A DNA stretch of 64,000 nucleotides, taken from NCBI RefSeq assembly GCF_000412995.1, contig NZ_KE332514.1:84948-148947 (forward strand), in the 5' to 3' direction. The notes below the pieces were generated by a model. It was not told the DNA's origin. It did no database searches and saw only the letters and a list, made by a program, of their open reading frames with translations. This document shows, piece after piece, positions 44,641 through 52,046 of the stretch. This DNA comes from Treponema vincentii F0403 (lineage in GTDB: Bacteria > Spirochaetota > Spirochaetia > Treponematales > Treponemataceae). Each line of letters begins with the position of its first letter. Positions within the stretch are counted from its first letter, which is position 1. Made by a program: the position numbers and the translations under genes.

Positions 44641-46455
44641 ATGGCTGCAAAGAATACCTATGACGAATCGAAAATAAAGACGCTCAGCTCGCTGGAGCAT
44701 ATCAGGCTCCGCACCGGTATGTATATCGGCCGGCTCGGAAACGGTTCCAATCCCGACGACGGTATTTATATCCTGTTAAAAGAGGTGCTCGATAACTCCA
44801 TCGACGAGTTTATCATGGGAAACGGCGACCGTATCGATGCAATGTTGCAGGACAACAAGGTTACCGTGCGGGATTACGGCCGCGGTATTCCGCTGGGCAA
44901 GGTGGTGGAATGCGTGTCGGTAATCAACACCGGTGCAAAGTACAACGATGAAGTCTTTCAGTTTTCCGTAGGGCTGAACGGCGTCGGAACCAAGGCGGTG
45001 AACGCCCTCTCCGAGTATTTCCGGGTGGTTTCAGTCCGCGACGGGAAGTACGCCGAAGCGGTGTTTGAACGGGGCGTACTAAAACACGAAAAGCAGGGAG
45101 ACGCCAAAAAAGGCATTAAAAACGGTACATTGGTGGAGTTTATCCCCGACAGGGAAATATTCGGCGACTACGCGTTCAACCTCGACTTTATCGAAAAGCG
45201 GATGTGGAACTACGCCTATTTAAACGCCGGTCTTACGCTCACCTTTAACGGCGCTTCATACATATCCGAAAACGGTCTGCTCGATCTTCTTAATGCGGAA
45301 ATCGGTGAAGAGACGCTCTATACGATTGCGCATTTTAAAGAAGCGAAACTTGAGTTTGCCTTTACCCACACCAATAACTACGGAGAAACCTATTTTTCGT
45401 TTGTCAACGGGCAGTATACCTCGGACGGCGGCACCCACCTTTCCGCCTTTAAAGAAGGTTTGCTGAAAGGGATAAATGAATACTACCGCAAAAACTATAA
45501 GAGCGAGGATGTCCGCGAAGGTACCTGCGCTGCGGTTGCGGTAAAGGTGCAAGCGCCCGTGTTTGAGAGTCAAACGAAAAATAAGCTCGGCAACACCGAG
45601 GTTCGGACGTGGATTGTCAACGGGACAAAGGCCGCTGTGGTGGAATGGCTGCAAAAAAATGCCGAAGCCGCGCGCAAGCTGGAAGAAAAAATCCTTGCAA
45701 ACGAGCGCCTGCGGACGGAGCTGAACAGCGTTAAAAAAGAGGCGAAGGCCGCCGCAAAAAAAATCGCAATGAAGATCCCTAAGCTGAAAGACTGCAAGTT
45801 TCACCTTGGGGATAAGCAGTACGGCAATGAATCGATGATCTTTATTACCGAAGGAGATTCGGCGTCGGGTTCAATGGTTTCAAGCCGCGACGTGCTCACG
45901 CAGGCGCTTTTTTCGCTGCGCGGTAAGCCCGAAAATATGCACGGCAAAAAGCGGGCAGCCATCTACAAAAATGCGGAACTCTACAATATGATGATGGCGC
46001 TCGGCATCGAAAACAGCCTTGAAAGTCTCCGCTATAATAAGATCATTATTGCAACCGATGCCGATAACGACGGCTTCCATATCAGAAACCTCTTGCTGAC
46101 CTTTTTTCTCACCTATTTTGAAGAATTAGTGTTGAGCGGGCGGATTTTTATTTTGGAAACGCCGCTTTTTAGGGTGCGCACTAAAAAAGAGACCTGCTAT
46201 TGCTATTCGGAAAAAGAGCGGGATAGTGAAATGAAGCGGCTCGGTACCGCGGCGGAGGTTACCCGCTTTAAGGGATTGGGAGAAATAAGTCCCAGCGAAT
46301 TCGGTCAGTTTATCGGAAAGGATATCCGCCTTTTACCGGTCAGCATTCAAACCGTTAAAAAGATTCCCGGCGTGCTTGAGTTTTATATGGGAAAAAATAC
46401 CCCCGAACGCAAGGCCTTTATTATGAAAAACCTCCTTGCGGAAATCGACGCATAG
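44641..46455 (+). CDS. parE: DNA topoisomerase IV subunit B (GyrB/ParE family)
   Basis: A 604-residue type IIA topoisomerase ATPase subunit. GHKL motifs are EVLDNSIDEF, DYGRGIPLG and GLNGVGTKAVNALS; the TOPRIM domain has FITEGDSASGS (about 402-412) and DADNDGFH (about 473). The C-terminus (FKGLGEISPSEFGQFIG) is ParE-like. The length is near the ParE size and there is no extra GyrB insert. No parC is adjacent: the next gene is on the opposite strand. GGGAGGA lies about 14 bases before the ATG, a rather long spacing. Confidence 0.87.
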   Translation: MAAKNTYDESKIKTLSSLEHIRLRTGMYIGRLGNGSNPDDGIYILLKEVLDNSIDEFIMGNGDRIDAMLQDNKVTVRDYGRGIPLGKVVECVSVINTGAKYNDEVFQFSVGLNGVGTKAVNALSEYFRVVSVRDGKYAEAVFERGVLKHEKQGDAKKGIKNGTLVEFIPDREIFGDYAFNLDFIEKRMWNYAYLNAGLTLTFNGASYISENGLLDLLNAEIGEETLYTIAHFKEAKLEFAFTHTNNYGETYFSFVNGQYTSDGGTHLSAFKEGLLKGINEYYRKNYKSEDVREGTCAAVAVKVQAPVFESQTKNKLGNTEVRTWIVNGTKAAVVEWLQKNAEAARKLEEKILANERLRTELNSVKKEAKAAAKKIAMKIPKLKDCKFHLGDKQYGNESMIFITEGDSASGSMVSSRDVLTQALFSLRGKPENMHGKKRAAIYKNAELYNMMMALGIENSLESLRYNKIIIATDADNDGFHIRNLLLTFFLTYFEELVLSGRIFILETPLFRVRTKKETCYCYSEKERDSEMKRLGTAAEVTRFKGLGEISPSEFGQFIGKDIRLLPVSIQTVKKIPGVLEFYMGKNTPERKAFIMKNLLAEIDA

Positions 46456-46469
46456 GGAATAACAAAAAA

Positions 46470-46713
46470 GCTTCTCTCTAAAAATCTAACACAAGTTTTT
46501 AGAAGCACACGGGGCTGTCCAAAAACTGAAAGCCTATCGGCTTTTTCTGTAAGGAAATAATTTATCATATCCGCTAAAGCGGATTGCGTAACAGTTTGTG
46601 GACAGTTTCCTTAGATGTAAGTACGATGTTTAAAATTAAGTCATTATTGTATAAAGACTTAATTTTAAACTCGCGGGGATGTCGAAAAAGTAATCAACTT
46701 TTGAGACATCCCC
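46470..46713. repeat. Intergenic cluster of inverted repeats between convergent genes
   Basis: Four structures fill the 273-base gap. (1) GCTTC-TCTC-TAAAAA/TTTTTAGAAGC at 46470-46506, probably the parE terminator with a 4-base bulge. (2) A 14-base arm with one mismatch, 46515-46528 against 46592-46605 (CTGTCCA...TGGACAG), enclosing AAAGCC/GGCTTT (46529-46544) and ATCCGCT/AGCGGAT (46569-46584). (3) A perfect 15-bp stem 46628-46642/46656-46670. (4) GGGGATGTC/GACATCCCC (46675-46683/46705-46713) with inner AAAAGT/ACTTTT. No ORF crosses them. Confidence 0.7.
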
Positions 46714-46727
46714 AAAGACGGCTCTAT

Positions 46728-47654
46728 CTACTTTGCAGCCTTTGTGATTTTTACCGTCCATTCGCCGCCGTATTCGATTTTATGTACGGCGGCGAAATTA
46801 TCCATATTCAATGCCATCGATAAACAATCGAGGCTATTGTAATACAGCAGCGGTTTCCCATCAGGAACATCGCCGAAACTATTCACATACGGCATCGAAC
46901 CGGTGTAAACCTGTTTTCCGTCATTGAATATTGTTACTTGCACGACATCGTTAACGGCTAATTTCAATGATTCCGCCGTTTCACGGCCGATATTTGTCCA
47001 CACATTCCCATATTGCACATCAAGCGCAGGAATAGTACCTAACAGTGCATCTTTATCAAAACGAGATTTCTCGTAAGGAATACGGACAATATCCTTTTTC
47101 GTAGGTCCAACCTGTTCAAAACCGATAATTTCTCCTGCGAGCCGCGCTCCGGTAAACGCATATACATCACGGCCGTGGAAGGTATAGCTTTTTTCGGAAT
47201 TTTTCCGGCGGTTTACCGATTCATCAATTAAACGGATTTCCGCAATACCGAGCCGGTCGGCAACAAGCGTGAGCGTTCCATTATCGGGGGTAACAATATA
47301 GTGTCCCGTTTTAGTTTTTAAGACGACTGAATCACGGTCTGTACCGACGCCGGGATCAACAACCGACACAAACACCGTACCTGCCGGCCAGTATTCTACC
47401 GTCTGAAAGAGCCGATACGCTGCATCCCAGATACTGTAAGCGGGTATTTCGTGGGTAAGATCGTATAGCGGAATTGCTGCCGATTGCGTAAAAGCAACCC
47501 CCTTCATTGCTGAAACCGCACCGTCCTTTAAACCGAAGTCCGTCTGAAATACCAACGGCCGGGAATTCCGCGGTGTTCCCGCACAGCCGGACATACCAAT
47601 CGTTACTATCAGTATTCCCGCCGCAATCAAACCGAATAACCTCTTATTGCGCAT
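46728..47654 (-). CDS. S-adenosylmethionine hydroxide adenosyltransferase family lipoprotein (DUF62)
   Basis: A 308-residue protein; ATG 47654 follows GAGGAGGTATT, so the ATG at 47669 is rejected. Residues 1-23 form a lipoprotein signal ending in GMSGC. The rest matches the DUF62/chlorinase-fluorinase superfamily: FQTDFGLKDGAVSAMKGV (Asp that binds the SAM ribose), LTHEIPAYSIWDAAYRL, VVDPGVGTDRDSV, TPDNGTLTLV and FHGRDVYAFTGARLA. Known members split SAM with water in the cytoplasm; a lipid-anchored form outside the inner membrane is odd because SAM is not expected there. Next to another lipoprotein gene. Confidence 0.8.
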   Translation of the reverse strand: MRNKRLFGLIAAGILIVTIGMSGCAGTPRNSRPLVFQTDFGLKDGAVSAMKGVAFTQSAAIPLYDLTHEIPAYSIWDAAYRLFQTVEYWPAGTVFVSVVDPGVGTDRDSVVLKTKTGHYIVTPDNGTLTLVADRLGIAEIRLIDESVNRRKNSEKSYTFHGRDVYAFTGARLAGEIIGFEQVGPTKKDIVRIPYEKSRFDKDALLGTIPALDVQYGNVWTNIGRETAESLKLAVNDVVQVTIFNDGKQVYTGSMPYVNSFGDVPDGKPLLYYNSLDCLSMALNMDNFAAVHKIEYGGEWTVKITKAAK

Positions 47655-47677
47655 AATACCTCCTCGCATAATAGCTT

Positions 47678-48421
47678 TTAAAATTCATCAAATACAACGT
47701 TTTCCTGTTTTACAGGCGTGTCGCTTCCTTCCGGGGCGCTTTCGATATTTTTAACTGCAGCTGTATTTGAATCGAATGCATCGTATTTTTCGTATTCTGC
47801 TTTTAATTCTTGCACCAGTTGTAAAAGGGCATTTTCATCCAATACCTTTAACACATCTTGGCACTGTGCCGGCGAAATTGCAATCCTTATGGCAGGGCAG
47901 TTCGCGCCGTTTTCCGCTTGAGTCGTTGCATTTGCAAGAATAAAGTACGGCCGCTGCGGAGTAATAAACTGATAATCAAACCGCAAGGTTGGATACGCTT
48001 CATGTGCGCCTCCGAACAGTCCCCATGTCATTAATATATCGGCCTTTCCGAAAGCCCCCCGTTTCTTTGCTCCTTCGGAAGTCAATGTTTTATCGGAAAA
48101 AGCGGTAAGATATCGTTCAATCGCTTCTCTCAAAAGTGCGCGTTCATTCTTTTTTAACGAAATCCAGATGTTATCGCCCATCATCTTGTGATGAAACTTA
48201 ACGGTGTTGGTCGAAGGTTCGAAAATAAAGCTGACATCGCGAGGCAGTAAATCATTGGAATATCGTCTTACTATATTCAAGTGCAGCACACCTAACGATT
48301 GCACCGGATAATTACCGAGAAAATCGGGATCATTCTTTTTGGGCTTAGAGGCACATGCACCGCTTAAAAAAGTAACGCCGAGCGCTGCAATCAATAAATA
48401 AAGGGGAATAATACGTTTCAT
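47678..48421 (-). CDS. Treponemal-type lipoprotein of unknown function
   Basis: A 247-residue protein starting at ATG 48421 (GGAGTG upstream); the longer frame to 48652 runs through the hairpin cluster and is not used. The signal peptide MKRIIPLYLLIAALGVTFLSGAC has a loose lipobox (LSGAC). The mature part has no recognised domain; WGLFGGAHEAYPTLRFDYQF and PYFILANATTQAENG suggest a beta-rich fold. Ends 23 bases before the DUF62 lipoprotein start, so the two are probably co-transcribed. Confidence 0.7.
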   Translation of the reverse strand: MKRIIPLYLLIAALGVTFLSGACASKPKKNDPDFLGNYPVQSLGVLHLNIVRRYSNDLLPRDVSFIFEPSTNTVKFHHKMMGDNIWISLKKNERALLREAIERYLTAFSDKTLTSEGAKKRGAFGKADILMTWGLFGGAHEAYPTLRFDYQFITPQRPYFILANATTQAENGANCPAIRIAISPAQCQDVLKVLDENALLQLVQELKAEYEKYDAFDSNTAAVKNIESAPEGSDTPVKQENVVFDEF

Positions 48422-48435
48422 TTTTACACTCCAAT

Positions 48436-48577
48436 AAAAAGTCGAGAAGAAAGTATCAACTTTCAATTGACTTTTTACGCACGCCCGCAACGAAGTGAGA
48501 ACGTGCATATAATATACAAGTTTGCACTTGGGCAAACTTGGGTGAATACAAGCCGTGCTATTTGTACGGCTTGTATT
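48436..48577. repeat. Hairpin cluster in a divergent intergenic region
   Basis: Between the divergent lipoprotein and VOC genes (303 bases) are: AAAAAGTC/GACTTTTT (48436-48443/48469-48476) with inner GAAAGT-atca-ACTTTC (48449-48464); a perfect 9-bp CAAGTTTGC stem (48517-48525/48532-48540); and a perfect 12-bp AATACAAGCCGT stem (48545-48556/48566-48577). The first would lie in the lipoprotein mRNA leader. Its AAGT-atca-ACTT core matches hairpin 4 of the cluster at 46675. Confidence 0.65.
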
Positions 48578-48646
48578 TTGCACTCCTTGTCTGCGATTGT
48601 ACGGGAAACCCCTGCTTAATGCAAGATACTGTCTTGTTCTTTTCTT

Positions 48647-48675
48647 TTGCAAAATTATTCGTTGTCGGGTATACT
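48647..48675 (+). promoter_or_regulatory. Sigma-70-like promoter for the VOC gene
   Basis: TTGCAA (48647-48652), a 17-base spacer and TATACT (48670-48675), 48 bases before the VOC start codon. Confidence 0.65.
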
Positions 48676-48723
48676 TTAAGTGTCACAGATTCCGGAATAT
48701 CGGTATCTGCTAAGGAGTAAAAG

Positions 48724-49089
48724 ATGCAGATGAACAGTGTGGTCATTAGAACCGACAACATGGAAAAATCATTACAGTTTTATGAAAAGGTGCTTGGACT
48801 CACCTTTGAGTCTATGATGTCAGCAGCGCCGGGCAAGCAGATTGCTTTTTTGTACGACCCTAAATCAAACGGCCGGCTTGAGCTTATTCATAACGATCAT
48901 TCAAAGGTAAAAAAAGAAAACTCTATTTCGCTGACTTTTAATGTGAATCAGATCGGAGAGACGGAAAAATATCTTCGCTCTAAAGATGTCCGTATTATCA
49001 TGCAGCCGCGGACTGTTAAAGACGGTAAAAAGATATTAACGGCGGTCGATCCCAATGGAATCGAAATAGACTTTATTGAAGCTAAATAA
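48724..49089 (+). CDS. VOC/glyoxalase-family protein
   Basis: A 121-residue single-domain protein with two beta-alpha-beta-beta-beta modules: SVVIRTDNMEKSLQFYEKVLGLTF, then RLELIHN and VDPNGIEIDFIE with the C-terminal metal Glu. It resembles lactoylglutathione lyase and antibiotic-binding VOC proteins; the expected first metal ligand position is Val/Arg-flanked, so true glyoxalase I activity is uncertain. AAGGAG precedes the ATG. It has its own promoter and a strong terminator. Confidence 0.78.
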   Translation: MQMNSVVIRTDNMEKSLQFYEKVLGLTFESMMSAAPGKQIAFLYDPKSNGRLELIHNDHSKVKKENSISLTFNVNQIGETEKYLRSKDVRIIMQPRTVKDGKKILTAVDPNGIEIDFIEAK

Positions 49090-49135
49090 GGCAGGGGTAA
49101 AAGAAAACTTCGTAATCTCTTATATAGCGGATAAA

Positions 49136-49170
49136 TAAAAAGCGTTGTAAAATATTTACAACGCTTTTTA
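49136..49170. terminator. Bidirectional terminator between convergent genes
   Basis: A perfect 16-bp inverted repeat (49136-49151 with 49155-49170) with a 3-base loop; the arms end in A5 and T5 runs, so it can stop both the VOC gene and the HEAT-repeat gene. A second imperfect hairpin (GGAGAC/GTCTCC with ACCGG/CCGGT) follows at about 49191-49236. Confidence 0.85.
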
Positions 49171-49251
49171 TAGCGGGCTTTGAGGTTGTTACCGGAGACT
49201 CTCCAAAGAGCAAAGATGTTAGAGCGTCTCCTGTGAATAACCGGTTAAGCG

Positions 49252-49995
49252 CTATTTGCTCTGTTTTTGCTCCGAGTTGGAGTTCGAAATGCTGCGCATA
49301 ACTTCATAAGCTCTTGTTCTTACAGGAGTTACATAGCTGTAGTTGTTTGCGATGCGCATAACCGTTTCAAACATCTCTTTTTTGTTCGTAACCGAACCGG
49401 ACATCTTTTCAAAGGTGTTAAGGATTTCAAGTGCGAGTGAGCTTGTCGGATTAACCGTATCGAATTTACGGGCAATCCAGTTGATCATATTGAATACTTC
49501 ATCGTTGTCGTTTTTTCCGATTTCGCCGAGCGATTTGACTGCAGCGGTAATAACGGACGGCTCATTATCGGTATACATAACCGTAATTAATGAATCCTTT
49601 GCTTTCTCGGTACCCATCTGTCCGAGCAATTCGCAGGCACGGCGTCTTATTTCAGGATAATTATTTACCACTCTGCCGTCTTCTCTAACAACGGTTGAAA
49701 GGCCTTCCGTTGCGAGCGTACTTAAAGCCGCTTGAATTTCTTCGGATTGGCGTCCTTCATTCAATGCTTCTTCGATATACTGCAAGGCAACGAGTTTTGA
49801 GTCGCGCCCTTCAGCGGCAACCATTTCCTTAATCATAACGCCCTCAATTGAATTGAGGTATGCCTGTTCGACGGTAATCATACTGTCGGATTCACCGTTC
49901 TTATCGTTTTTTGCAGCGTTTTTATTTTGTGCGCAAATAAACGGAGCGGTAAGCAGTGCTAAAGCCAGTGATAGTATCAAAAATTTGTGCCGCAT
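49252..49995 (-). CDS. Exported HEAT-repeat protein
   Basis: A 247-residue protein; ATG 49995 has AGGGGG upstream and directly begins the signal peptide MRHKFLILSLALALLTAPFICAQ. The mature part has HEAT-like helical pairs: EIRRRACELLGQMGTEKAKDSLITVMY and PSVITAAVKSLGEIGKNDNDEVFN, the two clearest. Such periplasmic scaffolds are common in treponemes; partners are unknown. Its mRNA leader contains a perfect hairpin at 50022-50050. Confidence 0.78.
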   Translation of the reverse strand: MRHKFLILSLALALLTAPFICAQNKNAAKNDKNGESDSMITVEQAYLNSIEGVMIKEMVAAEGRDSKLVALQYIEEALNEGRQSEEIQAALSTLATEGLSTVVREDGRVVNNYPEIRRRACELLGQMGTEKAKDSLITVMYTDNEPSVITAAVKSLGEIGKNDNDEVFNMINWIARKFDTVNPTSSLALEILNTFEKMSGSVTNKKEMFETVMRIANNYSYVTPVRTRAYEVMRSISNSNSEQKQSK

Positions 49996-50021
49996 GATAA
50001 CGACCCCCTTCCTTTTGTTCA

Positions 50022-50050
50022 AAGTTGGTATTTTACTAGAATACCAACTT
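50022..50050 (-). promoter_or_regulatory. Leader inverted repeat of the HEAT-repeat gene
   Basis: AAGTTGGTATT (50022-50032) and its exact complement (50040-50050) around a 7-base loop, directly downstream of the -10 and ahead of the ribosome site. Could be an operator or an mRNA structure. Confidence 0.6.
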
Positions 50051-50079
50051 ATTGTTAGTTATTTTTTTGCAAGTGTCAA
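50051..50079 (-). promoter_or_regulatory. Sigma-70-like promoter for the HEAT-repeat gene
   Basis: Minus strand: TTGACA (50079-50074), a 17-base spacer and AACAAT (50056-50051). Confidence 0.6.
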
Positions 50080-50137
50080 GAGGCATACTTTTAAAAAATA
50101 TCTAAGAGGTTTGATCTGACCACCGAAAAATTACCGC

Positions 50138-50166
50138 TTGACCTTTCATACTTTTACTTATATCAT
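50138..50166 (+). promoter_or_regulatory. Sigma-70-like promoter for rex
   Basis: TTGACC (50138-50143), a 17-base spacer and TATCAT (50161-50166), 67 bases before the rex start. No clear Rex-type palindrome (TTGTGA...TCACAA) was seen in the leader. Confidence 0.6.
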
Positions 50167-50233
50167 AGAACAATACGATAAAGGATTATAAAATAGTTGA
50201 TCCTTGAGTTTTATTAAATAAGGTGTGATGCGA

Positions 50234-50881
50234 ATGAAAAAGTTAAAGATACCTGCAGTACCGTCCATCAGAAGATTACCGTCATATTTACATATAGTAA
50301 AGCAAGCTCAAGCAGATGGGAATCCCTATATTTCCGGCACCGTTATCGCTGAAGAGTTACATCTGGAACCCATCCAAGTGCGTAAGGATTTAGCGATTAC
50401 CGGTATTATCGGCAAGCCGAAAAAGGGATATCCGGTTGAAGAGCTCATTGCAGCTATTGAACATTTTCTCCGCTGGGATACGCTGCAAAAAGCCGTCCTT
50501 ATCGGCGCAGGAAATCTTGGCACCGCACTCACCGGCTATCAGGGATTTAGGGATCACGGATTGGAAATTTGTGCGGCTTTCGACAGCGACAAAAAAAAGA
50601 TCGGCAAAAAAATTCACGGTATTCCGATTTTCGGTATGAACGAATTAACGGAACAAATTAACGTTTTGCATCCTGCTTTAGCGGTTTTAACCGCTCCTTC
50701 CCCCAGTGCGCAGCTCATTGCAGACCGATTGGTAGAAGCGGGAATTGATGCAATCTGGAATTTTACGAATGTTAAAATAAAAGTGCCCGACAATGTACTT
50801 GTGCAGCAGGAAGACCTTACCTCAGGTTATGCCCTTTTAGGCGTGATGATGAATACCCGTATTCAGCAAGCAAGCGAATAA
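50234..50881 (+). CDS. rex: Redox-sensing transcriptional repressor Rex
   Basis: A 215-residue repressor. The winged helix at 1-80 has IPAVPSIRRLPSYLHIV, VIAEELHLEPIQVRKDLA and GKPKKGYPVEEL; the NADH-sensing Rossmann domain follows with VLIGAGNLGTAL (88-99) and ends in the domain-swapped helix. Rex represses fermentation and respiration genes and releases DNA at high NADH/NAD+. ATG 50234 has AAGG 10 bases upstream; ATG 50228 and GTG 50225 are also possible. Monocistronic. Confidence 0.92.
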   Translation: MKKLKIPAVPSIRRLPSYLHIVKQAQADGNPYISGTVIAEELHLEPIQVRKDLAITGIIGKPKKGYPVEELIAAIEHFLRWDTLQKAVLIGAGNLGTALTGYQGFRDHGLEICAAFDSDKKKIGKKIHGIPIFGMNELTEQINVLHPALAVLTAPSPSAQLIADRLVEAGIDAIWNFTNVKIKVPDNVLVQQEDLTSGYALLGVMMNTRIQQASE

Positions 50882-50954
50882 CATTTATTTTTTTATTTAC
50901 GGATATGGGACTTTAAGAAATGTATATGTTAAAGCCCCATCATAGAACAGCCTT

Positions 50955-52031
50955 ATGACTCCTTCAAAATCTCCGCAGCAAGCAGCTCTTTTTTATAACC
51001 GCTTGGTGAAGCGGTACAAACACCTAAAAAAATATGCACGCCGGCTTGGTATTTTTGCCTATCGGCTTTATGATAGAGACATTCCCGAAATTCCCGTTGC
51101 CGTCGATCTTTATATTGAAGATGTAACAGGGCTGATATTTGCCGTGCTTACCGAATATGAACGGTCTACTGATCATAATTACACTACCAAAGAAGGAAAA
51201 ACAGCTGCCTCTCTTTCTGAGTTGACGGAAGCGCTTTGTGCGGCTTTACAGATTCCTCCGGCGCAGGTGTATGAGAAATGCCGTAAGCGGCAGCGGGGCG
51301 AAGCGCAGTATGAAAAGATTGCCGATAGCGGAAAACGTATTATCGTGCGGGAAGGTAAGTGCCGCTTTTTTATCAATGTGTCCGATTACCTCGATACCGG
51401 TTTATTTCTTGATCACCGGCCTGCACGCATCGCGGTTGCCGAAAGTGCCGCCGGTAAGACGGTGCTGAATCTTTTTTGCTATACCGCGTCTTTTTCCGTT
51501 CATGCGCTGGTAAGCGGCGCGCGGCAGGTTTGCTCGGTTGACTTATCTAAAAACTATCTGCAATGGGCATATCAAAATGCTCAGCTGAACGGTGTTGACG
51601 ATCCTGCCCGCTGCACCTTTGTACAAAGCGATGTCCGCCTTTTTTTGGAACAGGCTGCCAAGCGGAAAGAGCGCTGGGATATCATCATCTGCGACCCGCC
51701 GACATTTTCAAACTCGAAGCGGACTCCTCAATTTTTCGATGTGAACCGGCACTGGCAAGACTTAATCCGCAGCTGCTGTAAGGTATTGTCGGCGGAAGGG
51801 GTGCTGTACTTTTCCACCAATTCGCGGACATTGCGGTTTAACGCGGCGGAACTTTCGGATAGACCATCCGGCACTGCGGGAAAAGATAGGTTTGTTTATC
51901 AAAATACGCTCTTTACCGTGCAGGACATCAGCGCTCAGTCGATACCGGAAGATTTTCGGAATAAAAAAATTCACCGCTTATGGAAGATAGCGATGGATAA
52001 GGCCAATGCGTCAGATTCCTTTTCGTATTAG
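50955..52031 (+). CDS. RlmK-like 23S rRNA methyltransferase
   Basis: A 358-residue class I SAM methyltransferase resembling the C-terminal half of RlmKL. Evidence: YRLYDRDIPEIPVAVDLY near the N-terminus, FFINVSDYLDTGLFLDHR, SAM motif I VLNLFCYTASFSVHA, and the NPPY-like IICDPPTFSNSKR. Known relatives make m7G2069 in 23S rRNA; RlmI-type m5C activity is the alternative, but the RLYD...VD opening favours RlmK. The N-terminal PUA/THUMP part of larger homologues is absent. Confidence 0.8.
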   Translation: MTPSKSPQQAALFYNRLVKRYKHLKKYARRLGIFAYRLYDRDIPEIPVAVDLYIEDVTGLIFAVLTEYERSTDHNYTTKEGKTAASLSELTEALCAALQIPPAQVYEKCRKRQRGEAQYEKIADSGKRIIVREGKCRFFINVSDYLDTGLFLDHRPARIAVAESAAGKTVLNLFCYTASFSVHALVSGARQVCSVDLSKNYLQWAYQNAQLNGVDDPARCTFVQSDVRLFLEQAAKRKERWDIIICDPPTFSNSKRTPQFFDVNRHWQDLIRSCCKVLSAEGVLYFSTNSRTLRFNAAELSDRPSGTAGKDRFVYQNTLFTVQDISAQSIPEDFRNKKIHRLWKIAMDKANASDSFSY

Positions 52032-52046
52032 GATACAATAAAGCGT

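Noticed and set aside
48421-48652. N-terminal extension of the lipoprotein at 47678
   Set aside because: It would translate the hairpin cluster and hide the lipoprotein signal; the ATG at 48421 has a ribosome site.
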